Made by a program: the position numbers and the translations under genes | The notes under the pieces: generated by a model | Told to the model about the DNA's origin: nothing | The model's database searches: none | The model's input: only the letters and a program-made list of their open reading frames with translations | In this document: positions 1 through 8,452 of the stretch, piece by piece | Layout of the letters: every line of letters starts with the position of its first letter | Position numbering within the stretch: the first letter of the stretch is position 1 | Assembly: GCA_023391775.1 (NCBI GenBank) | Contig: JAEWAG010000064.1 | Span: 1-14,879, forward strand | DNA from: Pseudomonadota bacterium | GTDB lineage: Bacteria; Pseudomonadota; Gammaproteobacteria; Xanthomonadales; Xanthomonadaceae | Reading direction: 5' to 3' | DNA length: 14,879 nt

Positions 1-133
1 CCCCCGGGGGGGGGCGCCGGGACCGGGCGACCGATGGCACCGGCCGGCGTCTACGGGGCCGGCACGCCCCAGGCGCACGCGATCCCGGCGCGCCGTCGCA
101 CGGGCACAGCCGGTGCTGCGGAGTGAACCCCGC

Positions 134-844
134 TCACCCAGGCTGCAGGGGCGAAGCCTCGCGCCGCCGCAGGCGCTGCCGCTCCCAGCGCCGCATCAGC
201 TGGTGGCGCTGCTCCGGATAGCGGCGCCCGGTGCTTTCCAGCTCCAGCACCCGGTCGGCACGGAAATGGCGGAAGTCCGCCCGGGTTTCGCACCAGGCGG
301 CAATCAGGCGCATGTCGTCCAGGAAAGCCATCGCGAAGGGCCACACCACCCGCTCGCTGTCGCGGCCCTCGCCATCGCGGTACCGCATGCGCACCGCATG
401 CCCCTGGCGGATCGCCAGGCGCAGGGCCGGCAGCCACGGCTCCGGCTCGCGCGCATGCCAGTGCGGGGCGAACAGCCCGCTGGTTTCCACTTCCAGGCGC
501 AGGCGTTCCGGCAGGACCCCGGTGACCCGGTCCAGTGCGCGCGTGGCGGCGGCCGCCAGCTCCGGATCGGCATGCGAGGCCACCCAGCGCGCGCCCAGCA
601 CGAGTGCCTCCAGCTCCTCGGTGGGGAACATCATCGCCGGCAGCAGGAAGCCGGGGCGCATCCGGTAGCCCACCCCCGCGTCGCCGTCGATCTGGGCGCC
701 CTGCGCACGCAGCGCGTCGATATCGCGGTAGATGGTGCGCAGGCTGACGCCGAGCCGTTCGGCCAGCCAGGGCCCACGCACGGGGCCTCGGCGCTGGCGC
801 AGTTCATCAAGCATCCGCAGCAGGCGCGTGGTGCGATCGGTCAT
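134..844 (-). CDS. HTH-WYL transcriptional regulator, YafY/DeoR type
   Basis: A 236-residue cytoplasmic DNA-binding regulator. Residues about 5-60 form a winged helix-turn-helix of the HTH_11/DeoR type; the recognition part is LGVSLRTIYRDIDALRAQG (31-49). Residues about 137-205 form a WYL domain, ending in a conserved stretch with AWCETR and FRHFRADRV (183-199). The family's W-Y-L triplet is replaced by M-R-L, as in many YafY-subfamily proteins. WYL domains are thought to sense small ligands or nucleic acids; the ligand here cannot be read from sequence. The start at 844 (MTDRTTRLL) matches the family N-terminus. Upstream in-frame starts, up to 1162, would add a low-complexity, non-homologous leader. 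No strong ribosome site is visible. The gene is divergent from katG across 380 bases, so control of katG or of itself is possible but is only inference. Confidence 0.85.
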   Translation of the reverse strand: MTDRTTRLLRMLDELRQRRGPVRGPWLAERLGVSLRTIYRDIDALRAQGAQIDGDAGVGYRMRPGFLLPAMMFPTEELEALVLGARWVASHADPELAAAATRALDRVTGVLPERLRLEVETSGLFAPHWHAREPEPWLPALRLAIRQGHAVRMRYRDGEGRDSERVVWPFAMAFLDDMRLIAAWCETRADFRHFRADRVLELESTGRRYPEQRHQLMRRWERQRLRRREASPLQPG

Positions 845-875
845 CCGCAAATCGCCGGGCTCGGGGGAGGTCCAA

Positions 876-890
876 GTATCTGCCGGATAC
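876..890. promoter_or_regulatory. candidate operator, GTATC-N5-GATAC
   Basis: Perfect 5-bp inverted repeat arms (876-880 and 886-890) around TGCCG, 32 bases before the start codon of the WYL regulator. On the minus strand the right-hand part includes GATACT, a 4/6 match to a -10 hexamer. It could be an autoregulatory site, but the arms are short and chance is possible. Confidence 0.25.
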
Positions 891-1031
891 GGCCGGCCCG
901 CGCCATGCGCCTGCAATCGTTCCCTCCAGCGATGGCACCGGCGGCTTTGCAGCCGCAGGCACGCGGGGTCCGATGGCCCCCGGGCGGGGCATCTGGCAGC
1001 GCCGCCCCCCCCGGCTTGCACCGCGGGAAAT

Positions 1032-1070
1032 TGATAGGCCCGGCCTATCAGCAGATTCGCTATGAACGAT
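1032..1070 (+). promoter_or_regulatory. OxyR-like operator upstream of katG
   Basis: Positions 1032-1050 are a perfect palindrome, TGATAGGCC-C-GGCCTATCA. It contains ATAG-N7-CTAT (1034-1037 and 1045-1048), the spacing of one OxyR dimer half of the classical ATAG-N7-CTAT-N7-ATAG-N7-CTAT site. Seven bases further on, the second half is degenerate: TTCG (1056-1059) and CGAT (1067-1070, 3 of 4 matching CTAT). The site is about 155 bases before the katG start. OxyR activates katG in many proteobacteria, so the position fits; binding is inferred. Confidence 0.6.
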
Positions 1071-1101
1071 TTCCATTGATAGATAGCGCCCACTAACCTG
1101 A

Positions 1102-3489
<2,388 letters not shown>

Positions 3490-3512
3490 GCACACGCGGC
3501 CCCTGGGACGAC

Positions 3513-3543
3513 AACGCCCCGCCCGGACTCCGGGCGGGGCGTT
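3513..3543. terminator. hairpin terminator shared by katG and the convergent lipoprotein gene
   Basis: A perfect 14-bp stem (3513-3526 with 3530-3543) and a three-base ACT loop, between the stop of katG (3489) and the stop of the minus-strand gene (3556). The arms begin AACGCCCCG and end CGGGGCGTT, so each strand ends in GTT, with only one more T on the plus strand and a T-poor flank on the minus strand. It is probably bidirectional, but the T-tail is weak on both sides. Confidence 0.8.
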
Positions 3544-3555
3544 TCACATGCGCGG

Positions 3556-3813
3556 TCAGTTGCCGCGCCTGGGCAGGTCGAGCTTCATGTCGCTGTCCTT
3601 CCTGCTCGACCAGATCACCGCCTCCTGCTCCGGATTGCAGCGGCGGTCGCGGCTGCTGTCGGGCTGGCCCGGCACCCGCGGCCCCTTCTCGCCACCGACG
3701 CGGCAGTCGGCGAGGTCCAGCGGACTGCGGGCCTCGTCCTGGCCCATCGTCGCGCACCCGGAAAGGGCCAGCAGGGCAGTGGCAAGGGCGAGTGGAGCAA
3801 GGCGGATGGTCAT
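3556..3813 (-). CDS. small predicted outer-membrane lipoprotein, unknown function
   Basis: An 85-residue protein with a clear lipoprotein signal peptide: a short basic N-terminus (MTIR), a hydrophobic stretch (about residues 5-17) and the lipobox LSGC, with the modified cysteine at position 20. Residue +2 is alanine, which favours sorting to the outer membrane. The mature part (about 65 residues) is polar and charged, has two further cysteines (37 and 59) that might form a disulfide, and matches no domain I recognise. A ribosome site (AGGA, minus strand, 3822-3825) lies eight bases before the ATG. The gene converges on katG and shares its terminator hairpin; hslR ends 80 bases upstream. I assign no function. 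Confidence 0.75.
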   Translation of the reverse strand: MTIRLAPLALATALLALSGCATMGQDEARSPLDLADCRVGGEKGPRVPGQPDSSRDRRCNPEQEAVIWSSRKDSDMKLDLPRRGN

Positions 3814-3893
3814 GGCCGGATTCCTGATGGGGGGACCGGCACTGTTTTACACGGTGGCGCCGCCCGTCGCGACCGGCCGGAAGTCAGGGTGCC

Positions 3894-4301
3894 TCAGGAC
3901 GCGTCTATGTCGCCCAATGCCTGGATGAGGCGCCGCGCACGCTTGTCGGGGCGCTGCTGCGGTGGCCGGTAGCCGTCGCGCATCGCCGCCCGCTGCTGGC
4001 GCTGCTGCTCACGAGCCTGCGCGGAGGCCTCGCTCTCCGCATACAGGGCCTGCGCCACCGGCGCCGGCCCACGGGTGTCGCTGAGCCCCAGCACCTGGAC
4101 TTCGAATGTTTCCTCGCCGCGGCTCACCCGCAGCCATTCGCCCACCCGGATCGCGCGCGCAGGCTTGGCACGCTGTCCGGCCACTTCGACCTTGCCGGTC
4201 TCCACCGCCTGCTTGGCCAGGCTGCGGGTCCGGAAGAAGCGCGCGGCCCACAGCCACACGTCCACGCGAACCGACTGCATCGGCGTTTCGTTGTCGCCCA
4301 T
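3894..4301 (-). CDS. hslR: S4-domain RNA-binding protein, Hsp15 family
   Basis: A 135-residue cytoplasmic protein. Residues about 10-70 form an S4 RNA-binding fold: the typical opening VRVDVWLWAARFFRTRSLA, then VETGKVEVAGQRAKPARAI. The tail is basic, glutamine-rich and alpha-helical, and contains RPDKRARRLI, which is typical of Hsp15. E. coli Hsp15 (133 residues) binds 50S subunits that carry a stranded peptidyl-tRNA after premature dissociation and helps to recycle them; it is heat-induced there. The start at 4301 (MGDNETPMQS) is preceded by a strong ribosome site, GGAGGA at 4306-4311. A start at 4343 would read through that site, and one at 4280 lacks one. The gene lies 179 bases after rplS on the same strand, beyond the rplS terminator, so it probably has its own promoter, which I could not place. 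Confidence 0.92.
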   Translation of the reverse strand: MGDNETPMQSVRVDVWLWAARFFRTRSLAKQAVETGKVEVAGQRAKPARAIRVGEWLRVSRGEETFEVQVLGLSDTRGPAPVAQALYAESEASAQAREQQRQQRAAMRDGYRPPQQRPDKRARRLIQALGDIDAS

Positions 4302-4305
4302 CGGG

Positions 4306-4311
4306 TCCTCC
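4306..4311 (-). promoter_or_regulatory. hslR ribosome binding site
   Basis: GGAGGA on the minus strand, with a gap of about five bases to the ATG at 4301. It decides the hslR start. A perfect 6-bp hairpin, GGGGCC-AGC-GGCCCC (4312-4326), directly abuts it on the upstream side. Confidence 0.75.
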
Positions 4312-4432
4312 GGGGCCGCTGGCCCCACATCTTTCGCAACCACCCCAGCCTGCGCCGGTCCAGGACAAGGCCGGGTGGACGATCATCCCGCAGCCGTGCC
4401 TGCGCCCGCATCGGCATACGCGCAGCAACGCA

Positions 4433-4456
4433 AACGGCCGCCTTGCGGCGGCCGTT
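4433..4456 (-). terminator. terminator of the rpsP-rimM-trmD-rplS operon
   Basis: A perfect 10-bp stem, AACGGCCGCC with GGCGGCCGTT, and a 4-base loop, lying 24 bases after the rplS stop. On the minus strand the 3' arm is followed by TGCGTTGC, a poor T-tract, so the release signal is weaker than the stem. Confidence 0.75.
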
Positions 4457-4480
4457 GCGGGTGCATCAGGACGGCTGGAC

Positions 4481-4879
4481 TCAGCCGGCGGCCTTCTTCT
4501 CGGCCTTGGCCTTGGCGACGGCGGCCAGGTCTTCCTTGATGCGGGCAGCCTTGCCTTCCAGGCCACGCAGGTAGTACAGCTTGCCGGCGCGGACCTTGCC
4601 GCGGCGCTTGACTTCGACCGAGTCGATGATCGGGCTGAAGGTCTGGAACACGCGCTCGACGCCGTAGCCGTGCGAGATCTTGCGCACGGTGAAGGAGGAG
4701 TTCAGGCCGGCGTTCTTGGTGGCGATGACCACGCCTTCGTAGGCCTGCACGCGCTCGCGGTTGCCTTCCTTGACCTTGACGTTCACCACGACGGTGTCGC
4801 CCTGGCTGAACTTCGGCAGTTCGCGGGTGATCTGGGCGGACTCGAATTCCGCGATGATGGACTTGTTCAGCTTGCTCAT
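4481..4879 (-). CDS. rplS: 50S ribosomal protein L19
   Basis: The 132-residue large-subunit protein L19, which lies at the 30S-50S interface. The core is typical: a start [13 protein letters not shown], the patch [20 protein letters not shown], the segment [21 protein letters not shown], and the C-terminal [20 protein letters not shown]. It is longer than E. coli L19 (115 residues) because of an alanine/lysine tail ([14 protein letters not shown]), a lineage-typical extension. A partial ribosome site (AAGAG) lies about nine bases before the ATG. It is the last gene of the operon, followed by a hairpin terminator, and is separated from trmD by 168 bases with a possible extra promoter. Confidence 0.98.
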   Translation of the reverse strand: MSKLNKSIIAEFESAQITRELPKFSQGDTVVVNVKVKEGNRERVQAYEGVVIATKNAGLNSSFTVRKISHGYGVERVFQTFSPIIDSVEVKRRGKVRAGKLYYLRGLEGKAARIKEDLAAVAKAKAEKKAAG

Positions 4880-5020
4880 GGTGACCGACTCTTGTTCGGG
4901 TGGGCGTGTCTGGACGACAACTCGGACTGACGCAGTCGCGGGATTGCGCTGCGCGTTTGTTGTTGTGGGCTGGCCTGCGTGGGCGCCCTTGGCCGGGCCT
5001 GCCGCGCGCAGGAATCAGGC

Positions 5021-5026
5021 ATTGTA
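5021..5026 (-). promoter_or_regulatory. possible internal promoter (-10 box) for rplS
   Basis: TACAAT on the minus strand, a 5/6 match to the -10 consensus, in the 168-base gap between trmD and rplS. No recognisable -35 box lies at 16-18 bases. If used, it would give an rplS leader of about 135 bases, with a small hairpin GACTG/CAGTC at 4925-4937. An extra supply of L19 mRNA would be plausible, but the call rests on one hexamer. Confidence 0.3.
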
Positions 5027-5047
5027 GCGGCTTTCGCGGGGCCGTGG

Positions 5048-5827
5048 CTAGTCGCCACTGCTCGGGGCGTCCGCACCGCCCGCGGCGGCCTGTTCCAGCA
5101 GGGCCAGCCCCTCTTCCAGCAGGCGGCGGTCGGCCCTGGAGAGCTCGCGCCCCTGCAGCAGGTCCGGGCGGCGCTGCCAGGTACGGACCAGGGCCTGCTG
5201 CCGGCGCCAGCGCGCGATCGCGGCATGGTTGCCCGAACGCAGCACGGCCGGAACGGTGCCGTAGGCATGCTCGACCGGGTGGCTGTAATGCGGGCAGTCC
5301 AGCAGGCCATCCTCGAAGCTGTCCTGGTCGGCCGAACCGGCGTCGTTGAGCGCACCGTCCTGCAGCCGGGCCACGGTATCGACCACGATCGCCGCCGCCA
5401 GCTCGCCGCCGGACAGCACGTAGTCGCCGATGGACAGCTCCTCGTCCACCTCCGCCTGCACCAGGCGCTCGTCCACGCCCTCGTAGCGCCCGCACAGCAG
5501 GACCAGGCGCGGCATCGCGGCCAGTTCGCGCACCCGTGCCTGGTCCAGGCGCCGGCCCTGCGGGCTCAGGTAGACCACGTGCGCCGGCACCGGGTCCGCC
5601 TGCCGCACCGCGGCCAGGCAGCGCCGCAGCGGCTCGACCAGCATCACCATGCCCGGGCCACCACCGAAGGTGCGGTCATCCGTCTTGCGGTAGTTGCCGT
5701 CGGCGTACTCGCGCGGGTTCCAGCCGTGCAGGCCCAGCAGCCCGCGCTCGCGCGCACGCCCGGTGACGCCGAACGCCGTGCAGCGGTCGACCTCTTCGGG
5801 GAACAGGCTGACGACGTCGATACGCAT
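5048..5827 (-). CDS. trmD: tRNA (guanine-37-N1)-methyltransferase TrmD
   Basis: A 259-residue SPOUT-class enzyme that methylates G37 next to the anticodon from S-adenosylmethionine and so prevents +1 frameshifts. The N-terminus [10 protein letters not shown] fixes the start. The trefoil-knot cofactor loops are visible: YLSPQGR (86-92), [12 protein letters not shown] (110-121) and [13 protein letters not shown] (133-145). The catalytic aspartate D169 (in [13 protein letters not shown]) and the tRNA-binding arginine R154 are at their E. coli positions. FGGGPGM (54-60) is also conserved. The C-terminal helical domain is present, so the protein is complete. No Shine-Dalgarno sequence is seen before the ATG, where a heptad-repeat inverted element comes within seven bases of the start codon. 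Confidence 0.98.
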   Translation of the reverse strand: MRIDVVSLFPEEVDRCTAFGVTGRARERGLLGLHGWNPREYADGNYRKTDDRTFGGGPGMVMLVEPLRRCLAAVRQADPVPAHVVYLSPQGRRLDQARVRELAAMPRLVLLCGRYEGVDERLVQAEVDEELSIGDYVLSGGELAAAIVVDTVARLQDGALNDAGSADQDSFEDGLLDCPHYSHPVEHAYGTVPAVLRSGNHAAIARWRRQQALVRTWQRRPDLLQGRELSRADRRLLEEGLALLEQAAAGGADAPSSGD

Positions 5828-5834
5828 TGAAAGC

Positions 5835-5952
5835 CGTGATTGGTGATCCGGGATTCGGGATTCGGAAAAGCGGGAGGCGCTGGCGACCCGATTCGGCTGG
5901 CAATCCGAGCTTATCCCTCTTTCGAATCACCAATCACCGATCACCAGTCACG
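5835..5952. repeat. heptad-built inverted repeat between rimM and trmD
   Basis: Two 30-base arms, 5835-5864 and 5923-5952, pair with 25 of 30 matches. Each arm is four tandem heptads. The left arm reads GTGATTG, GTGATCC, GGGATTC, GGGATTC. The right arm, read on the minus strand, is GTGACTG, GTGATCG, GTGATTG, GTGATTC. The 58-base interior contains a shorter GATTCGG / GCAATCC pair. The element fills almost all of the 128-base rimM-trmD gap, three bases from the rimM stop and seven from the trmD start. It resembles the short-period intergenic repeats I associate with xanthomonad genomes; that association is from memory and unverified. Confidence 0.75.
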
Positions 5953-5955
5953 ACC

Positions 5956-6489
5956 CTAGAAATCAGGATCCCAGTCGACCGTGATCGTGCCGGCCTCGAA
6001 ATCGACCGCGGTGACGTAGTCCGGCTGCACAAAGGGAATCATGCGCTCGCGCTCGCCGCGCACGACCAGCACGTCGTTGGCGCCGGTGGACAGCAGGTGC
6101 GAGACCTCGCCCAGGGCCACGCCCTCGGTGGTGGCCACGCGCAGGCCTTCCAGGTCGACCCAGTAGTACTCGCCCGGCGCCGGCGGCGGCAGCGCCTCGC
6201 GCGGGACCCAGATCTCCGTACCACGCAGGGCTTCGGCCGTGTCGCGGTCATCGCAGCCCGGCAGGGTCGCGACGACGTGCTTGCCGGTGTCGCGCCCGCG
6301 CGCGCCGGCCAGCTCGCGCTCGACGCCATTGGCCGAGCGCAGGATCCACGGCTGGTAACGGAAGATCTGCGCGCGCGGCTCGGTCCAGGACTCGAGCTTG
6401 ACATCACCGCGCACGCCGAAGGCGCCCGTCACCCGGCCCAGCAGAATGCGCTTCTGCGGTGCCGGAGTGGGACGCCCTGCGTCGTTCAT
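5956..6489 (-). CDS. rimM: 16S rRNA processing / ribosome maturation factor RimM
   Basis: The 177-residue cytoplasmic factor that binds ribosomal protein S19 and helps the 30S head to mature. The N-terminal RimM domain begins with [20 protein letters not shown] (residues 15-34). The C-terminal PRC-barrel begins at [12 protein letters not shown] (107-118) and continues through [17 protein letters not shown] and IPFV. Length and domain order are those of the family. It lies 40 bases after rpsP, with a GC hairpin between them, and before trmD, the standard proteobacterial order. No clear ribosome site precedes the ATG. In E. coli, RimM and TrmD are made in far lower amounts than S16 and L19 from the same mRNA, so weak initiation here would fit. 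Confidence 0.97.
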   Translation of the reverse strand: MNDAGRPTPAPQKRILLGRVTGAFGVRGDVKLESWTEPRAQIFRYQPWILRSANGVERELAGARGRDTGKHVVATLPGCDDRDTAEALRGTEIWVPREALPPPAPGEYYWVDLEGLRVATTEGVALGEVSHLLSTGANDVLVVRGERERMIPFVQPDYVTAVDFEAGTITVDWDPDF

Positions 6490-6501
6490 GTCAGTCAGGA
6501 G

Positions 6502-6523
6502 CGGCCGCCGGAAGCGGCGGCCG
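6502..6523 (-). other. intercistronic hairpin between rpsP and rimM
   Basis: A perfect 8-bp stem, CGGCCGCC (6502-6509) with GGCGGCCG (6516-6523), and a 6-base loop, in the 40-base gap between rpsP and rimM. No T-tract follows, so it is unlikely to be a full terminator. It could stabilise the rpsP 3' end or lower read-through and rimM translation; this is inference. Confidence 0.5.
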
Positions 6524-6529
6524 GTACCA

Positions 6530-6793
6530 TCAGGCGGCGGCCGGAGCCTGGGCCTTGACCGCTTCCTTGTACAGGCCGCGGACCTTGTCGGTCAGCTGGG
6601 CGCCGTTGCCGACCCAGTGGTCGACGCGCGCGACGTCCAGGACGATGCGCTGCTCGTTGCCCGAGGCAACCGGGTTGTAGTAACCGACGCGCTCGATGTT
6701 GCGGCCGTCACGGGCGCTGCGCGAATCGGTGACAACGATGTGGTAGAACGGGCGCTTCTTGGCGCCGCCGCGGGTGAGACGGATCTTGACCAT
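6530..6793 (-). CDS. rpsP: 30S ribosomal protein S16
   Basis: An 87-residue small-subunit protein that binds 16S rRNA early in assembly. Recognised from [20 protein letters not shown], then [20 protein letters not shown] and [16 protein letters not shown]; the tail is alanine-rich. Length is normal for S16. It is the first gene of the operon rpsP-rimM-trmD-rplS, read leftwards from a promoter with a TAGAAT -10 box about 50 bases upstream. No good Shine-Dalgarno sequence is visible, which is unusual for a highly expressed ribosomal gene. Confidence 0.98.
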   Translation of the reverse strand: MVKIRLTRGGAKKRPFYHIVVTDSRSARDGRNIERVGYYNPVASGNEQRIVLDVARVDHWVGNGAQLTDKVRGLYKEAVKAQAPAAA

Positions 6794-6840
6794 GGTGTTT
6801 TCGTGTTGCCCAGTCGCCAGGATGGCGAGGTAAGCCGGCG

Positions 6841-6846
6841 ATTCTA
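6841..6846 (-). promoter_or_regulatory. rpsP operon promoter (-10 box)
   Basis: TAGAAT on the minus strand (context GGCTAGAATCGCC), a 5/6 match to the -10 consensus, 47 bases before the rpsP ATG. A weak -35 candidate, TTTTCT, lies 18 bases upstream or so. Position and hexamer make it a good candidate for the main promoter of the ribosomal operon. Confidence 0.5.
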
Positions 6847-7052
6847 GCCGATCGGGCGCGCCGAGAAAACTCCCCGGCCACGTCCGCTCGTGAGACCCGG
6901 CCCAGTCCCCGACTCCCCGGACTCCGCCTGCCGCTTACGACCGCTCCCGCCGCACCCGCCGGCTGCCGCCGCGCATCCCCTGGTTTTCGGCGCGCAAACC
7001 GTCGCCCCAGCCGCTGCGCATGCGGCGCGGGCAGCGCAAAAGTGAGCGTTAC

Positions 7053-7068
7053 CATGACCAAAGTCATG
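7053..7068. promoter_or_regulatory. candidate operator of the efflux operon
   Basis: A perfect inverted repeat, CATGAC-CAAA-GTCATG, 182 bases before the adaptor start. A -10-like TACCAT (7091-7096, 4/6) lies just downstream. The symmetry suits a dimeric regulator such as a TetR-family repressor or a NarL/LuxR-type response regulator. It does not resemble the E. coli BaeR box that controls mdtABC. No such regulator is encoded in the window. Confidence 0.4.
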
Positions 7069-7249
7069 CAACGCCCCGGCAGGCCTCCCGTACCATCGGA
7101 AATCATCGTGGCACGCGCCGTCGTGCCGGGCTGATCCGCCTTCCGGATCGCGCCTGGCCTGGGAAAACGGCGCCCCCTGCCGGCTTCCGGCAACCACCCC
7201 GAAACCCTCCCGACGACGGGCCCGCGCCCGCCGCCCTGATGGACTTCCG

Positions 7250-8452
7250 ATGAAGAAAATGCCCCGCCTGCTCAAACTGCTCCTGGCCCTCGGCCTGGTG
7301 CTGGCCCTGGTGCTGCTGTGGCGCGGCTGCGCCGGCAAGGAAGAGAAGGCGCCCCAGGGCGGACACGGCGGCTGGGACCGGCCCACCCCGGTCAGCGTGG
7401 CCACCGCCACCCGCGGCCCGCTGGACCTGGAGATCAAGGCGCTGGGCACGGTCAACCCGCTGCGCACGGTGACCGTGCGGCCACGCGTGGACGGCGAACT
7501 GCTGCGCATCGCCTTCGAGGAAGGCCAGCAGGTGCGCGCCGGCCAGCTGCTGGCCGAGATCGACCCTGCCCCGTTCAAGGTGCGCCTGGCCCAGGCCCAG
7601 GGCGAGCAGAAGCAGAACCTGGCCGAGCTCGAGAACACCCGCATCCAGCTGCAGCGCTTCCGCGACCTGGCCGGCGGCAACTACGTGTCAGCCCAGGAGG
7701 TCTCCGACCTGCAGGCACGCGTGCGCCAGTTCGAGGGACGTCGCGAGAGCGACCAGGCCGCCGTCGACGAGGCGAAGCTGCAGCTGGACTACACGCGCAT
7801 CACCGCACCGATCGACGGCCGGGTCGGCCTGCGCGCGGTCGACGTGGGCAACTTCGTGCGCACCGGCGACGATGACGGCATCGCCACCCTGACCCAGGTC
7901 CGGCCGATCAGCGTGGTGTTCGCCCTGCCCGAAGGCGTGCTGCCGTCGGTGCAAGAGGCCGTGCGCGCGGGCAAGGCGCTGGCCGTGCAGGCCTGGGACC
8001 GCGACGAGCGCCAGCCGCTGGCCAGCGGCACCCTGTCCAGCCTGGACAACCGCATCGACGTGCAGACCGGCACCCTGCGCCTGCGCGCCCTGTTCCCGAA
8101 CCAGGACGAATCCCTGTTCCCGAACCAGTCGGTCAACGTGCGCCTGCGCCTGGGTAGTACCGACGTGGTGTCGGTGCCCGACGCGGCCGTGCAGTTCGGC
8201 AACCAGGGCACCTACGTGTACGTGGTCAATCCCGACGACACCGCCAGCGTGCGCCAGGTCAAGCTGGGCGCCAGCCACCAGGGCCGGGTTGCGGTGCTGG
8301 AAGGCCTGTCCGACGGCGACCGCGTGGTGCTCGAAGGCCTGGACCGCCTGCGCGAGGGCGGCAAGGTCGAGGTCATCCAGGCCGACGGCGTGCCGGTGGA
8401 AAGCGCACAGGCGGACACGGACGAGGCCGACGAGGCGGCTGCAGCCCGATGA
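7250..8452 (+). CDS. mdtA: RND efflux periplasmic adaptor, MdtA/MuxA-like
   Basis: A 400-residue membrane-fusion (HlyD/AcrA-type) protein that should bridge the inner-membrane pump and an outer-membrane channel. It has an N-terminal membrane anchor (residues 5-23). The C27 nearby has W-R-G before it, not a proper lipobox, so it is probably an uncleaved anchor as in E. coli MdtA. The first lipoyl half follows ([19 protein letters not shown], 74-92), then a coiled-coil hairpin of about 110-182, the second lipoyl half ([15 protein letters not shown], 179-193), the beta-barrel with [11 protein letters not shown] (289-299) and a membrane-proximal domain. The tail is acidic ([12 protein letters not shown]). 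The start has only a weak ribosome site (GGA, 7241-7243). The stop overlaps the next start as ATGA, showing translational coupling. The mdtA name is by operon and family; MuxA is the Pseudomonas equivalent. Confidence 0.93.
   Translation: MKKMPRLLKLLLALGLVLALVLLWRGCAGKEEKAPQGGHGGWDRPTPVSVATATRGPLDLEIKALGTVNPLRTVTVRPRVDGELLRIAFEEGQQVRAGQLLAEIDPAPFKVRLAQAQGEQKQNLAELENTRIQLQRFRDLAGGNYVSAQEVSDLQARVRQFEGRRESDQAAVDEAKLQLDYTRITAPIDGRVGLRAVDVGNFVRTGDDDGIATLTQVRPISVVFALPEGVLPSVQEAVRAGKALAVQAWDRDERQPLASGTLSSLDNRIDVQTGTLRLRALFPNQDESLFPNQSVNVRLRLGSTDVVSVPDAAVQFGNQGTYVYVVNPDDTASVRQVKLGASHQGRVAVLEGLSDGDRVVLEGLDRLREGGKVEVIQADGVPVESAQADTDEADEAAAAR

Larger units (their letters stand above)
6794..7249. other. 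divergent rpsP / efflux operon intergenic region
   Basis: A 456-base gap between two divergent operons, with no convincing coding region. Near rpsP it carries that operon's promoter (-10 at 6841-6846). The middle part, about 6870-7020, is C-rich and shows no recognisable signal apart from a weak CCGC/GCGG inverted repeat around 7012-7026. Near 7053-7068 is a 16-bp palindrome. The rest, to 7249, is a leader of about 180 bases before the adaptor gene, with several short GC inverted repeats. Confidence 0.55.

Noticed and set aside
51..437. A 128-codon minus-strand frame overlapping the end of the WYL regulator
   Set aside because: It overlaps a well-supported gene on the same strand in another frame, and its product is proline/alanine/glycine/arginine-rich without a domain.
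32..942. A 13-base direct repeat, CGATGGCACCGGC, at 32-44 and 930-942, flanking the WYL regulator
   Set aside because: A 13-base match is expected by chance in about 15 kb of GC-rich DNA. There is no integrase, tRNA or other sign of an attachment site or transposition.
7273..7336. Lipoprotein signal in the efflux adaptor (cysteine 27)
   Set aside because: The residues before the cysteine are W-R-G, not a lipobox, so an uncleaved N-terminal anchor is more likely.
8091..8129. Repeated CTGTTCCCGAACCAG in the adaptor gene (LFPNQ...LFPNQ)
   Set aside because: Known MdtA proteins have a similar pair of motifs at this place (an asparagine-glutamine pair, then LFPNQ), so it is ordinary protein sequence and not a recent duplication.
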